From assembly GCF_011174775.1 (NCBI RefSeq), contig NZ_JAANHS010000010.1, positions 1 through 64,000 on the forward strand: 64,000 nucleotides of DNA, written 5' to 3'. The stretch comes from Rhodobacter calidifons (GTDB lineage: Bacteria; Pseudomonadota; Alphaproteobacteria; Rhodobacterales; Rhodobacteraceae). The notes beneath the pieces are model-generated. The model was not told the origin of the DNA. It saw nothing but the letters and a program-made list of their open reading frames with translations, and made no database searches. The position numbers were made by a program, and so were the translations under genes. Below are positions 18,252 through 27,291 of this stretch, piece by piece (position 1 is the stretch's first letter; every line of letters starts with the position of its first letter).

Positions 18252-19838
18252 TCAGCCGGGTGCCCAGGCTTCCGCCGGCCGGTCGCGGCCCAGGATCTGG
18301 AAACTGCCGGCCGGAATCACCATCCAGTCGCCCGCGCTGCCGTCCGGCCAGATGACCCGTAGCCGGGCTTCGGCCGCATCGCCCAGGCCAAAGTGCAGCC
18401 AGCCGACCGAGCCCGAGACATGCCCGCCCCCCGAGACGATCTCGTGCCGTTCCACCTTGTCGCCGCGCCGGATCTCGACCACCGAGCCGATGGCATCGCG
18501 GTTGGCGCCATCCTGCCTCAGCCGGACCTGAACCCAGTTCCCGCCGCTTTCGCCGGTCTGGCGCCAGACCTCGGCCTTGGTCCAGCGGTTCACCACCACG
18601 ATGTCCAGCTTGCCGTCAAGGTTCAGGTCCACCACCTGCGCGCCGCGTGCGATGCCCATGCTGGCCACGCCCGCGCGGTCTCCCGCCTCGACGAAGGGGC
18701 CCTCTGCGGTGCCCAGAAGCAGGTTGTTCGGGTCGCGTTCGGCGAAATCGGGCATCCTGGCCACGTTGCCCTTGGCGACGAACAGGTCCAGCCGCCCGTC
18801 GTTGTTCACATCGGCAAACTGCGGATGCCAGGCGGTCGAGGGGCGCAGGTCACCGCCCGTATATGGCCGGTGCGCCGTGACCCCCGACTTGAAGGCCAGG
18901 TCGGCATAGTCGGGCTGGCCCGTGGCCGGATCCTTCAGGAATTGCAGCTTGTTGTCGGCCATCGAGGTCAGGAAGTAATCCTGATAGCCGTCCATGTTCA
19001 CATCCGCCGCGGCGATCCCCATGCCCCAGATGCGCAGCCGCTTCCAGCCCTCCTCCTCCGAATACAGCCGCGGGGGCTGCCCGGGCTCCAGGTGCCACAT
19101 CTGCTCTTGTCCGCCCTTGTAGTATTCGCGGTCGTTCGACACCCGCAGCGCCCATTGGCCCGAACGGTTCCAGTCGGTGAAGAGCATCGACAGCGCGCAG
19201 AACGATGGCGTCAGCGGAATTGGAGCGGCAAAGCGCCTGCCATCGGGGCGGTGCAGCCAGTTGTCGGTGCACGAACCCCAGGGAAAGTCCTCGGCCAGCC
19301 GATCGACATAGTTGCCGATGGCCAGCGTCGGCCAGTCCTGACCCCTTTCCCAGATCGCGGCAAAGGCGGTGGACCAGGCGGTGCCGCCGTCAAAACCCCA
19401 GACCTCGGTCGCATCCTCGAACCGGCAGTCGCCCAGACCCCGCAGCAGCCGGTTCGGCCCCTGGCGCAGCACCACCAGATCCATCAGCCCGTCGCTGTCG
19501 ATGTCCAGCGGATAGGCGCCCAGCACCGCGTCCAGCGTGATCGCCCCGGTCTTCTCGAAGACCAGCGGCCCGCCCCGTGCGCTGCGGTTCAGATACAGCG
19601 CCGAAGGCGCTGCGCCACCCGAGAGAAGGATCTCCGGGAAACCGTCGCCGGAACAGTCGAAGGTGGCGACCCCGCCGCCGACCATGTATTCCCACTCGCC
19701 CTCGAAGACCGTTGACAGGCCCGCTGTGGCGGTTTCGTCGGTGAAGACGGGCACGACCGGCTCGGCCAGGGCGGGAAGGGCCAGGGCGAGCAGGGCAAGG
19801 GGCAGAAGCAGGGCGGCCAGGCGCGGGGCTGACCTCAT
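18252..19838 (-). CDS. Secreted CRTAC1-like protein with FG-GAP/VCBS repeats and C-terminal ASPIC/UnbV domain
   Basis: A 528-residue exported protein. The signal peptide is at 1-25 (LLLPLALLALALPALA). Repeated calcium-binding FG-GAP-type blades follow (for example DCSGDGFPEILLSG, DIDSDGLMDLVVL, DVNNDGRLDLFVAKG, DLNLDGKLDIVVV), indicating a seven-bladed propeller. The C-terminal 75 residues match the ASPIC/UnbV domain (IGSVVEIRRG, VSGSVGWLHFGLG). The start overlaps the haloperoxidase stop by 4 bp, implying translational coupling. A scaffold or partner role for the haloperoxidase outside the cytoplasm is inferred; the biochemical function of such proteins is poorly defined. Confidence 0.85.
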   Translation of the reverse strand: MRSAPRLAALLLPLALLALALPALAEPVVPVFTDETATAGLSTVFEGEWEYMVGGGVATFDCSGDGFPEILLSGGAAPSALYLNRSARGGPLVFEKTGAITLDAVLGAYPLDIDSDGLMDLVVLRQGPNRLLRGLGDCRFEDATEVWGFDGGTAWSTAFAAIWERGQDWPTLAIGNYVDRLAEDFPWGSCTDNWLHRPDGRRFAAPIPLTPSFCALSMLFTDWNRSGQWALRVSNDREYYKGGQEQMWHLEPGQPPRLYSEEEGWKRLRIWGMGIAAADVNMDGYQDYFLTSMADNKLQFLKDPATGQPDYADLAFKSGVTAHRPYTGGDLRPSTAWHPQFADVNNDGRLDLFVAKGNVARMPDFAERDPNNLLLGTAEGPFVEAGDRAGVASMGIARGAQVVDLNLDGKLDIVVVNRWTKAEVWRQTGESGGNWVQVRLRQDGANRDAIGSVVEIRRGDKVERHEIVSGGGHVSGSVGWLHFGLGDAAEARLRVIWPDGSAGDWMVIPAGSFQILGRDRPAEAWAPG

Positions 19839-21139
19839 GCGAACGTCTTCAGCTGCGCGGCAAAGGCGCCGATGCAGCGGCCCTGCACCAGCCCCTGCTC
19901 ATTGCCGAAACGGTAATGGATGCCGCCGTAAAGTCTGGAAATCGCAGCCTCTTCCGCCGCCTCGCGGAAACTGGAGAAACGGCGCACCGCCAGGCCGTCA
20001 TCGGCATGCGTGGCGTCCTCGAAGGCGAAGTTGTCGCCAAAGAAGGCGGTCAGCGCCACCTCGGCCGCGCCGGACTGGGTGGAATGGCCCGACGGATATT
20101 CCGGGAAGGGTGGCGTGATCAGCAGCGTTTCCCAGTTCGGATCGATGTAACGCTTGATGTAGGTGACGGGGCGGACGAGGTTCCAGCGGTATTTCTCGGC
20201 CCAGCAGCCGATGAAGCCATCGGCAATGGCCACGCCCAGCACCGCCAGCGCCGCCGCAGCGCGTTCGGCCGGCATCCGGTCGCGCTCGGCGATCTGGAGG
20301 ACGATGCTGACCCAATGCCCGGGCGGAGTGGGCGACAGCATCGGGTCATCCGTCCAGAACCGGGCGATGGTCTTCTGTTCTTCGGTCAGGGCCTTCGAGA
20401 CCTCGTAGACCTCCATCGCCGCGGCATGGAAGGCGCTGCCCGGTTCGGTGGAAAACTCGGGATGCGAGGGCAGAGTGCAGAGGTCGGGCGCGGGCAGGGC
20501 GAAGGTGCGGTTCTTGCCCCAGTTCGGCAGCAGCGGCGCCTGCTGGATGCGGATGTCCGAGGTGGGCACCCAGTCCTTCGGATCCTCGCCGAAGGTATAG
20601 TCGAAGGGAAAGCCCAGGTTCTCCACCACCGCGCCGCCATCCGACAGCGACCAGTCCCAGACGTGCTGCGCGATGGCCAGACCATGCGCGCGGCTGGCGG
20701 CGGCGACCTCGGGCGTCAGGTCCCGGTCGATCTCGGCCGCCAGCTTGCGCGCCATGGCCTGCATCGCGCCCTGGCCGCTGGGTCCGGTGTTGCCGAAGAA
20801 GTCGCCCATCGCACGGCCCAAAGCCGCATCCAGCACCGCCGCCGGGTCAAGGCCGGGGGCAGGGGCGGGCAGCGGCGCCAGACCCTGCACCTGGCCGGCC
20901 AGCGTCAGCGGCCCGGGCACCAGTCCGACATGGCTTTCATGGGCGATGATGCCGACATAGGCGAAGGCGCGGGCCGCCACGGGGGGCGAATAGGTCGCGG
21001 TATGGCGCACCAGTTCCAGCACCAGCCGGTACCAGCCATGCAGCGCGCGGCGGCACAGGTCCGCCCGGTCGGCTGCAAGCGCAGGTGTGGCCAGGAAAGC
21101 GCCGGACAGGGCCAGAAAGCGGCGACGGTCAATCTGCAT
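19835..21139 (-). CDS. Vanadium-dependent haloperoxidase/PAP2-superfamily protein with Tat signal
   Basis: A 434-residue protein with a twin-arginine-type leader (RRRFLALSGAFLATPALA). The vanadate/phosphate pocket of the superfamily is complete: Lys316 and Arg323 (KYRWNLVRP), PSGH at 349-352, and Arg402 with His408 (SRLYGGIHYRFG). The length and the position of the motifs near the C terminus favour vanadium haloperoxidase over small PAP2 phosphatases, but halide specificity and cofactor cannot be read from sequence. Export through Tat in a folded state would fit a cofactor-containing enzyme. It is first in a two-gene operon with the CRTAC1-like protein. Confidence 0.82.
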   Translation of the reverse strand: MQIDRRRFLALSGAFLATPALAADRADLCRRALHGWYRLVLELVRHTATYSPPVAARAFAYVGIIAHESHVGLVPGPLTLAGQVQGLAPLPAPAPGLDPAAVLDAALGRAMGDFFGNTGPSGQGAMQAMARKLAAEIDRDLTPEVAAASRAHGLAIAQHVWDWSLSDGGAVVENLGFPFDYTFGEDPKDWVPTSDIRIQQAPLLPNWGKNRTFALPAPDLCTLPSHPEFSTEPGSAFHAAAMEVYEVSKALTEEQKTIARFWTDDPMLSPTPPGHWVSIVLQIAERDRMPAERAAAALAVLGVAIADGFIGCWAEKYRWNLVRPVTYIKRYIDPNWETLLITPPFPEYPSGHSTQSGAAEVALTAFFGDNFAFEDATHADDGLAVRRFSSFREAAEEAAISRLYGGIHYRFGNEQGLVQGRCIGAFAAQLKTFA

Positions 21140-21216
21140 GATCTCCTCCCAGGAATGGCGCGGAAGTTAGCGCACTCCGCACCGCGGGGGCAACTGGCGG
21201 ACCGGGCGATCAGGGG

Positions 21217-22590
21217 TCAGCCGCGCCCCGTCAGCCAGTTGCCCAGCGCCGCCAGCCGCGACGGCCCCGCGCCCGGCCGATCCTCGCGCCGGTCGGCCGC
21301 GTTCAGAAGGGCATACATCCCGTGCACACCCAGCCAGCGGAAGGGCTCGGGTTCCCATGGTCGCACCTTGCGGTTGACCCAGGGCAGATGCACAAGGTCC
21401 GTGTCGCGCCCCAGCACCAGGTCCGCCAGCGTGCGCCCCGCAAGGTTCGAGGTCGAGACGCCCACCCCCACATAGCCCCCCGCCCAGCCCAGGCCGGTTG
21501 CGGGGTCAAGGCCCACGGTCGCGCACCAGTCGCGCGGCACGCCAAGGACGCCACACCAGGCATGGTCGATCCTGGCGTCCCGTGCCGCCGGGAAATGCCG
21601 GTGCAGGACGGCGGTCAGCCGGCGGATCGTCTCGGCGTCCGGCGCGCCGTTGGTGTCGATGCTGGAGCCGAAGCGATAGGGCACCCCCCGGGCGCCGACG
21701 GTGATCCGGCCTTCGCGCGTGCGCTGGCAATAGCAATAGGCATTGGCGAAATCCCCGACGATTTCGTGCCCTTGCCAGCCGATCTTGTCCCAGACCTCGG
21801 GCGGCAAGGGCTCGGTCGCGATCTGGGCCGAGTTCATCGGCAGCCATTCGCGCTTGCGTCCCGGCAGACCCGCCGTGAAGCCCTCGGTGCAGCGCAGGAT
21901 CACCGGGGCTTTGACCTTGCCGTGGTCGGTGGTGACAACGCCTGGTTCATAGGCGGTCACCGTCGTGCCCTCGACGATGCGGACGCCCTGTCGTTCCACG
22001 GCCCTGGCCAGCCCGAGCACCAGTTTTGCCGGCTGGATCCGCGCGACATGCGTCACCACCATCGCCCCCAGAGCGCCGGGGATCCGGATGCGGCGTTCCA
22101 GATCCCTGGCCGACATCTCGAAGACCCGTTCCTCATCGCCCCAGTGGCGCCGGTGCGCGATTTCGGCCCGCATCCGGGCGAGCTGCGCCGGCTTCGTCGC
22201 CACCATCAGCTCGTCGGTGCGCTGGATGTCGGCCTCGATCCCGCAGGCCTCGGCCACGCGGATCACCTCGTCCACCGTGCCGTTCATCGCCTCGACCATC
22301 GACCGGACCGCATGTTCCGACGCGGTTTGCAGATAGCGCGCATGGTTCCAGGCGAAGCCGCCGGTCAGCCAGCCGCCGTTGCGGCCCGAGGCGCCGAAGC
22401 CCGCGAAATCCTTCTCGATCACCAGCACATCCAGCGCGGGATGCGCCTGTTTCAGATACCAGGCGGTCCAGAGCCCCGTATACCCCGCCCCGATGATCGC
22501 CACATCCGCCGTCGTGTCCCCCGAAAGAGGTGCGCGACGGTAGGGCAGGCCGATGTCGGCATACCAGAAAGAGACCTCTCCGATCCGCAT
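21217..22590 (-). CDS. FAD-dependent oxidoreductase (DAO family, gamma-glutamylputrescine oxidase-like)
   Basis: A 457-residue flavoprotein. The dinucleotide-binding motif VAIIGAGYTGLWTAWYL lies near the N terminus, followed by VIEKDFAGFGASGRNGGWLTGG, typical of PuuB/GlxA-like amine and amino-acid oxidases. The C-terminal flavin-contact segment is GWAGGYVGVGVSTSNLAGRT. ATG 22590 is preferred over 22629 because it begins the family N terminus (RIGEVSFWYADIG) and is preceded by AGGGGG. The substrate is probably a small amine or N-substituted amino acid. It is divergent from the dimethylformamidase-like gene across 86 bp. Confidence 0.85.
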   Translation of the reverse strand: MRIGEVSFWYADIGLPYRRAPLSGDTTADVAIIGAGYTGLWTAWYLKQAHPALDVLVIEKDFAGFGASGRNGGWLTGGFAWNHARYLQTASEHAVRSMVEAMNGTVDEVIRVAEACGIEADIQRTDELMVATKPAQLARMRAEIAHRRHWGDEERVFEMSARDLERRIRIPGALGAMVVTHVARIQPAKLVLGLARAVERQGVRIVEGTTVTAYEPGVVTTDHGKVKAPVILRCTEGFTAGLPGRKREWLPMNSAQIATEPLPPEVWDKIGWQGHEIVGDFANAYCYCQRTREGRITVGARGVPYRFGSSIDTNGAPDAETIRRLTAVLHRHFPAARDARIDHAWCGVLGVPRDWCATVGLDPATGLGWAGGYVGVGVSTSNLAGRTLADLVLGRDTDLVHLPWVNRKVRPWEPEPFRWLGVHGMYALLNAADRREDRPGAGPSRLAALGNWLTGRG

Positions 22591-22676
22591 GGAACCCCCT
22601 GTTTGCGCCCAAGGGGCCACAGCGCCCATCGCATTTCAAGGCCGAAGGGGCGTTGCCTTCGCCGGTTGCGCCGCCC

Positions 22677-24290
22677 ATGCTGCCGGAAAACCACGGGGGC
22701 AAGGGGATGCGGGGTTTCTTCGTTGCCGGGCCATACGACGATGGCGATCCGGTCACCGGGCACTACTATGAAGCCGCCTCGCCCGACCCGGCGCGCGCCC
22801 AGGTCTGGGGCTATACCGCGAGGCTGTCCTGCCGGGCAGGAGAGAGGCTGCGCCTGCACGCCGTGTCCTCGGCGCAGGAGGCACGGCTGACCATCGCGCG
22901 GGACGGCCTGACGCCTCGCATCGTCCTTGACACCGTGATCCCCACCCGCTTTGCCCCCACACCCGCCGACTGCTCGGTCCGGGGCTGCGACTGGCCCCTG
23001 GCCTTCGAGACGGTGGTGCCAGAGGACTGGCCGACGGGGCTTTACACCGTGACGCTGGAGATCGAGGGCCACCGGTCGCTGGGCATGTTCGTGGTGAAGC
23101 CCGCCCGGCCCGTGGCAAGCCTGGCGCTGGTTCTGGCGACCGGCACCTGGTGTGCCTACAACGATTGGGGCGGGTCGAACCACTATCAGGGCCTGACCGG
23201 CCCCACGGGCGGTGACTTCGCCGCCGAGGTCAGCCTTCTGCGCCCCTGGGCCTCGGGCTTCGTCCGCTGGCCCGGGGACGCCCCGCGCATCCCGCATGCC
23301 TCGCCGCTGCTGTCGCGTCCGCGCTATCCGCATATGGAATATGCCCGCGCGAACGGCCTTTCCAAGAAATACGCCTCCTCGGGCTGGGCGGCCTTCGAAC
23401 GGCCCTTCGCGCTTTGGGCCGAGACGCAAGGGATCGCGCTGGACTATCTGACCCAGCACGACCTTCACGCGGACCCGCAGCTTCTGGATGGCTACCGGCG
23501 CGCGGTGATCGTGGGCCACGACGAATACTGGACCTGGGAGATGCGCGACCACCTCGACGCCTGGCTTGATGCGGGCGGAGAACTGGCCCGGTTCGGGGGC
23601 AACTTCTTCTGGCAGACGCGGCTGTCGGACGATCTTGCGACGCAGACCTGCTACAAGACCCGCGCCGAAGCCGAAGATCCGATGGGCGCGACACGGCGGC
23701 TGACCAGCTACTGGGACCACCCCCGCACAGAGCGCCCCGCCGTGGCGACCATGGGCCTGACCGGCAGCATGGGCGTCTATGCGGGCTGGAGCCGCTGCGC
23801 CGCCCATGGCGCGGGCGGCTTCACGATCTACCGCCCCGACCACTGGTCGCTGGCCGGAACCGGGCTTGGCTACGGGGATGTGCTTGGGGCCGGTTCCAGG
23901 ATCTTCGGCTACGAGGTGGACGGGATCGACTACGAGATCCGCAAGGGCCTGCCGTATCCGGCGCCCGACACCGGGCTGGAGGGAGAGCTGACCATCGTCG
24001 CGCTGTCACCCGCCACGACGCTTGCCCACCATACCGGGCGGCACGACATGGACCACTTCATCGGCACCCTGGATGCCGAAGAGGTCGCGCGGACAATCTA
24101 CGGCGCGGTCACGCCGGAAACCCTGGGCCTTGCCAGCCGCGGCAACGGCTGCGTGGCGGAGTATCGCCGGGGCAGGGGGACGGTGTTCAATGCGGGCAGC
24201 TGCGAATGGGTCGCCGGGCTGATCGCCCGGGAACGTCCCGTCGAGGTGGTGACGCGGAACATTCTTCTGGGCGCATGGGGGTCGAGGTGA
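22677..24290 (+). CDS. N,N-dimethylformamidase large-subunit-like protein
   Basis: A 537-residue protein (527 if it starts at ATG 22707, which has a G-rich ribosome-binding site). The body resembles the C-terminal domain of the dimethylformamidase large subunit: LATGTWCAYNDWGGSNHY, HDEYWTWEMRDHLDAWLDAGG, ARFGGNFFWQTRL, and AGSCEWVAGL at the end. Dimethylformamidase hydrolyses DMF to dimethylamine and formate, but many family members are of unknown function, and no small-subunit gene is visible here. The neighbouring flavoprotein could act on a released amine (inference). Confidence 0.7.
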   Translation: MLPENHGGKGMRGFFVAGPYDDGDPVTGHYYEAASPDPARAQVWGYTARLSCRAGERLRLHAVSSAQEARLTIARDGLTPRIVLDTVIPTRFAPTPADCSVRGCDWPLAFETVVPEDWPTGLYTVTLEIEGHRSLGMFVVKPARPVASLALVLATGTWCAYNDWGGSNHYQGLTGPTGGDFAAEVSLLRPWASGFVRWPGDAPRIPHASPLLSRPRYPHMEYARANGLSKKYASSGWAAFERPFALWAETQGIALDYLTQHDLHADPQLLDGYRRAVIVGHDEYWTWEMRDHLDAWLDAGGELARFGGNFFWQTRLSDDLATQTCYKTRAEAEDPMGATRRLTSYWDHPRTERPAVATMGLTGSMGVYAGWSRCAAHGAGGFTIYRPDHWSLAGTGLGYGDVLGAGSRIFGYEVDGIDYEIRKGLPYPAPDTGLEGELTIVALSPATTLAHHTGRHDMDHFIGTLDAEEVARTIYGAVTPETLGLASRGNGCVAEYRRGRGTVFNAGSCEWVAGLIARERPVEVVTRNILLGAWGSR

Positions 24291-24335
24291 CCTATCCCCT
24301 TCCCCCGCGCGCGGCCATGGGCTAGGCCTTGCCGC

Positions 24336-24950
24336 ATGTTGAGCCTTGAAAACCTTGCGGCGGCCCGGGGCGGCGTCACGGTCCTGCGCGGCCTGACGCT
24401 GACGGTCGGGCCCGGCCAGGCGCTGATCCTGCGCGGACCGAACGGGTCGGGCAAGACCACGCTGCTGCGCACGCTGGCGGGCCTGCAAGCACCTGCGGAG
24501 GGCACTTGCGACCTGCCCCCCGACAGCGTTGCCTATGCCGCCCATGCCGACGGGCTGAAGGCGACGCTGACCGCGGCCGAGAATCTGGAATTCTGGGCGC
24601 GCATCTACGGAGGCCCTGCCATCGACCACGCGCTGGCCGCGCTGGACCTGACCGGACTGTCGCGGCGCCGTGCGGGCGAACTGTCCGCCGGCCAGAAGCG
24701 GCGCCTGGGCCTTGCGCGCCTTCTGGTGACCGGCCGCCCGATCTGGCTGCTGGACGAGCCGACCGTCAGCCTTGATACCGCCTCGGTCGCGCTGTTCACG
24801 TCGGCGGTGCGCCGGCATCTGGCGGGGGGCGGGCTTGCGGTCATCGCGACCCATATCGACCTCGGCCTGCCCGAGGCGCGGGTCCTCGACCTGGACCCGT
24901 ACCGCGCCCGGGTGATCCAGAGCAGCGGTTTCGACGAGGCTTTCACATGA
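24336..24950 (+). CDS. ccmA: Heme ABC exporter ATP-binding protein CcmA
   Basis: A 204-residue ATPase of cytochrome c maturation. It drives release of holo-CcmE from the CcmBCD complex at the inner membrane. Walker A is [11 protein letters not shown], the signature is [16 protein letters not shown], and Walker B is [12 protein letters not shown]. The length matches the family. It is the first gene of a ccmA-B-C-D-G run; ccmE, ccmF and ccmH are not in the window. Confidence 0.95.
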   Translation: MLSLENLAAARGGVTVLRGLTLTVGPGQALILRGPNGSGKTTLLRTLAGLQAPAEGTCDLPPDSVAYAAHADGLKATLTAAENLEFWARIYGGPAIDHALAALDLTGLSRRRAGELSAGQKRRLGLARLLVTGRPIWLLDEPTVSLDTASVALFTSAVRRHLAGGGLAVIATHIDLGLPEARVLDLDPYRARVIQSSGFDEAFT

Positions 24951-24975
24951 CGCCTTGCGCCCGGACCAGCCGTCG

Positions 24976-24998
24976 GAGCCTCCGGCGGGAGTATTTTC
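24976..24998 (+). repeat. Short hairpin element in the ccmA-ccmB gap
   Basis: GAGCCTCCGGCGGGAGTATT begins a small CTCC/GGAG hairpin followed by TATTTT. Nearly the same sequence (GCCTCCGGCGGGGATATTTG) occurs at 62253-62272. The form resembles a miniature terminator, but here it lies inside an operon. Confidence 0.45.
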
Positions 24999-25023
24999 GA
25001 CATGGGCAAATGCGGGGGGCGGC

Positions 25024-25680
25024 ATGAAGGCCCTTCTTCTTCGCGACCTGCGCCTCGCCTTCCGTTCGGGCGGGGGATTCGGGCTGGGGCTTGCCTTCTT
25101 CTTCCTTCTGTCGGTGCTGGTGCCGCTTGGGGTCGGGCCCGAAGGCGGCACGCTTGGCCGGATCGCGCCGGGCATCCTGTGGATCGGCGCGCTGCTGGCC
25201 TGCCTTCTGTCGCTGGACCGCATCTTCGCGCTGGATCACGAGGACGGCTCGCTGGATCTTCTGGCCACCGCGCCGATCCCGCTCGAGGCGGTGGTGGCAG
25301 TCAAGGCGCTGGCGCATTGGCTGGTCACGGGGCTGCCCCTGACCCTGATCGCCCCGGGGCTGGCGGTGTTCCTGAACCTGCCAGCGGCCGGTTATCCATG
25401 GCTGATCCTCAGCCTTCTGCTGGGCACCCCTGCGCTGTCAGCGATCGGCGCCTTCGGCGCGGCGATCACCGTGGGGCTGCGCCGGGGGGGGCTGCTGCTC
25501 AGCCTGCTGGTCCTGCCGCTTTATGTTCCGACCCTGATCTTCGGCGGCGAAGTGGTACGGCGGGGCGCCGAGGGGATGGCGTTGGGCACACCGCTTGCGC
25601 TTCTGGCAGCGATCAGCCTGGGGGCGGCCGCGCTGCTGCCCTTTGCCGCCGCCAGCGCGATCCGCGTCAATTTGCGCTGA
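25024..25680 (+). CDS. ccmB: Heme exporter membrane protein CcmB
   Basis: A 218-residue six-helix membrane protein, the family's usual length. The N terminus MKALLLRDLRLAFRSGGGF and the loop LGVGPEGGTLGRIAPGILWIGALLA are typical of CcmB. It pairs with CcmA to form the ABC module of system I cytochrome c maturation. The ATG at 25024 is used, since the upstream in-frame codon at 24955 would add a tail that crosses the ccmA-ccmB hairpin element. Confidence 0.95.
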   Translation: MKALLLRDLRLAFRSGGGFGLGLAFFFLLSVLVPLGVGPEGGTLGRIAPGILWIGALLACLLSLDRIFALDHEDGSLDLLATAPIPLEAVVAVKALAHWLVTGLPLTLIAPGLAVFLNLPAAGYPWLILSLLLGTPALSAIGAFGAAITVGLRRGGLLLSLLVLPLYVPTLIFGGEVVRRGAEGMALGTPLALLAAISLGAAALLPFAAASAIRVNLR

Positions 25681-25735
25681 GGCATCGCGCGATGGTGTGT
25701 TGAGCGGCAAGCGGGAACAGGATAGGCAACGGCCC

Positions 25736-26464
25736 ATGTCGATCTGGGAATATGCGAACCCGAAGAAGTTCATGGCGCTTTCGACCCGGGCCTTGCCCTG
25801 GGCCGTCGGGCTGACGGTTGTGCTGCTGGCGGTCGGGCTGGTCTGGGGCTTCTTCTTCACGCCGGATGACTACAAGCAGGGCTCGACCGTCAAGATCATC
25901 TACCTGCATGTCCCCGCCGCGATGATGGCGATCAATGTCTGGATCATGATGCTGGTGACCTCGCTGGTCTGGATCGTCCGCCGGCACCATGTCAGCGCGC
26001 TGGCGGCCAAGGCCGCGGCCCCCGTGGGCCTGACCTTCACGCTGATCGCGCTACTGACCGGGGCGCTCTGGGGCCAGCCGATGTGGGGGACCTGGTGGGC
26101 CTGGGATCCGCGGCTGACCTCGTTCCTGATCCTGACCCTGTTCTATTTCGGCTACATGGCGCTGTGGGCGGCCATCGAGGACCCGGACACGGCCGCCGAC
26201 CTGACCTCGATCCTCTGTCTGGTAGGGTCTGTGTTCGCGCTGCTGTCGCGCTATGCGGTGAACTTCTGGAACCAGGGCCTGCACCAGGGGGCCTCCCTCA
26301 GCCTCGACAGGCAGGAGAATGTCTCGAACGTGTTCTGGCTTCCGCTTCTGGTCTGCATCGCGGGCTTTGCCCTTCTGTTCGTGACGATGGTCCTGTTGCG
26401 GACCCAGACCGAGATCCGCGCGCGGCGGCTGAAGGCGCTTCTGGCGCGGGAGAGGGTGGCGTGA
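25736..26464 (+). CDS. ccmC: Heme handling protein CcmC
   Basis: A 242-residue, six-helix membrane protein that loads heme onto CcmE. The tryptophan-rich periplasmic motif is WGQPMWGTWWAWDPRLTS, and heme-ligand histidines are in KIIYLHVPAAMMA and NFWNQGLHQGASL. The start is set at the ATG before SIWEYANPKKF. It lies 55 bp after ccmB and shares one base with ccmD. Confidence 0.96.
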   Translation: MSIWEYANPKKFMALSTRALPWAVGLTVVLLAVGLVWGFFFTPDDYKQGSTVKIIYLHVPAAMMAINVWIMMLVTSLVWIVRRHHVSALAAKAAAPVGLTFTLIALLTGALWGQPMWGTWWAWDPRLTSFLILTLFYFGYMALWAAIEDPDTAADLTSILCLVGSVFALLSRYAVNFWNQGLHQGASLSLDRQENVSNVFWLPLLVCIAGFALLFVTMVLLRTQTEIRARRLKALLARERVA

Positions 26465-26622
26465 TGCCGGACCTCGGGAAATACGCCTTCGCGGTGCTGG
26501 GGTCATACCTGGCCACGGCATTTCTGATCGCGGCTCTGGTGGGGCTGACCCTGTGGCAGTCGGCCCGGACCAAACGCGCGCTGGCCGAGGTCGAGGCGCG
26601 GCAGGGGACATCGGATGGCTAG
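26464..26622 (+). CDS. ccmD: Heme exporter protein CcmD
   Basis: A 52-residue, single-helix protein (LGSYLATAFLIAALVGLTLW) with a charged C-terminal tail (RTKRALAEVEAR), the standard CcmD layout. It stabilises the CcmABC/CcmE complex. The start codon shares a base with the ccmC stop (TGATG) and the end overlaps ccmG by 8 bp. Confidence 0.93.
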   Translation: MPDLGKYAFAVLGSYLATAFLIAALVGLTLWQSARTKRALAEVEARQGTSDG

Positions 26623-27154
26623 GTGGCTGATGGTGCTGCCCCCGGTCCTGTTCGCGGGACTGGCGGGGCTGTTCTATGCGGGGATGCAGCGCGACAATCC
26701 GGGCGAGCTCCGCTCGGTCTTTGTCGGCCGCGCAGCGCCTGCCTTGCCCGCGACCACGCTGCCCGGCATTCCGGGGCTGACCGAGGCGGATCTGCGCAGC
26801 GGCGAGGTGACGGTGGTCAACTTCTGGGCCACCTGGTGCCCGCCCTGCCGGGCCGAACATCCGGTATTGCTCCAGATGGCTGCCGACGGGATCCGGGTTG
26901 GCGGGGTCAATATCCGCGACGACGATGCCAAGGCGCTGGCCTACCTGGCCGAGGAGGGGAACCCCTTCCTCGGCGTTGCCACCGACCCGTCGATGCGCGG
27001 CGCAATCGACTGGGGTGTCACCGCCCCGCCGGAAACCTTCATCATCGGCGGTGACGGAACGGTCCTGTTCCGCTTTCAGGGGCCGCTGGTCGGGACGGAC
27101 TACGAATCCCGGTTCAAGCCGGAGCTGGAGAAGGCCCTGGCCGCAGGCGGCTGA
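26615..27154 (+). CDS. ccmG: Thiol:disulfide interchange protein CcmG/DsbE
   Basis: A 179-residue, membrane-anchored thioredoxin-fold protein that reduces apocytochrome c before heme attachment. The N-terminal signal anchor (LMVLPPVLFAGLAGLFYAGM) is followed by the active site NFWATWCPPCRAEHP at about residue 70 and the cis-proline region GVTAPPETFIIGGDG. It is the last gene of the ccm run. Confidence 0.95.
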   Translation: MARWLMVLPPVLFAGLAGLFYAGMQRDNPGELRSVFVGRAAPALPATTLPGIPGLTEADLRSGEVTVVNFWATWCPPCRAEHPVLLQMAADGIRVGGVNIRDDDAKALAYLAEEGNPFLGVATDPSMRGAIDWGVTAPPETFIIGGDGTVLFRFQGPLVGTDYESRFKPELEKALAAGG

Positions 27155-27291
27155 CTGCCCACGCGTGGACACCTTTTCAGATACAATGAAATCAACGACT
27201 TGGTCGTGGGCGCTCAGCAGGCGTCAACCTGAACGGGCGGTGGCCAGCCCCGCGAGAGGTGCGGGAACGGCCCATCCCGAGGGCAGGCGCG

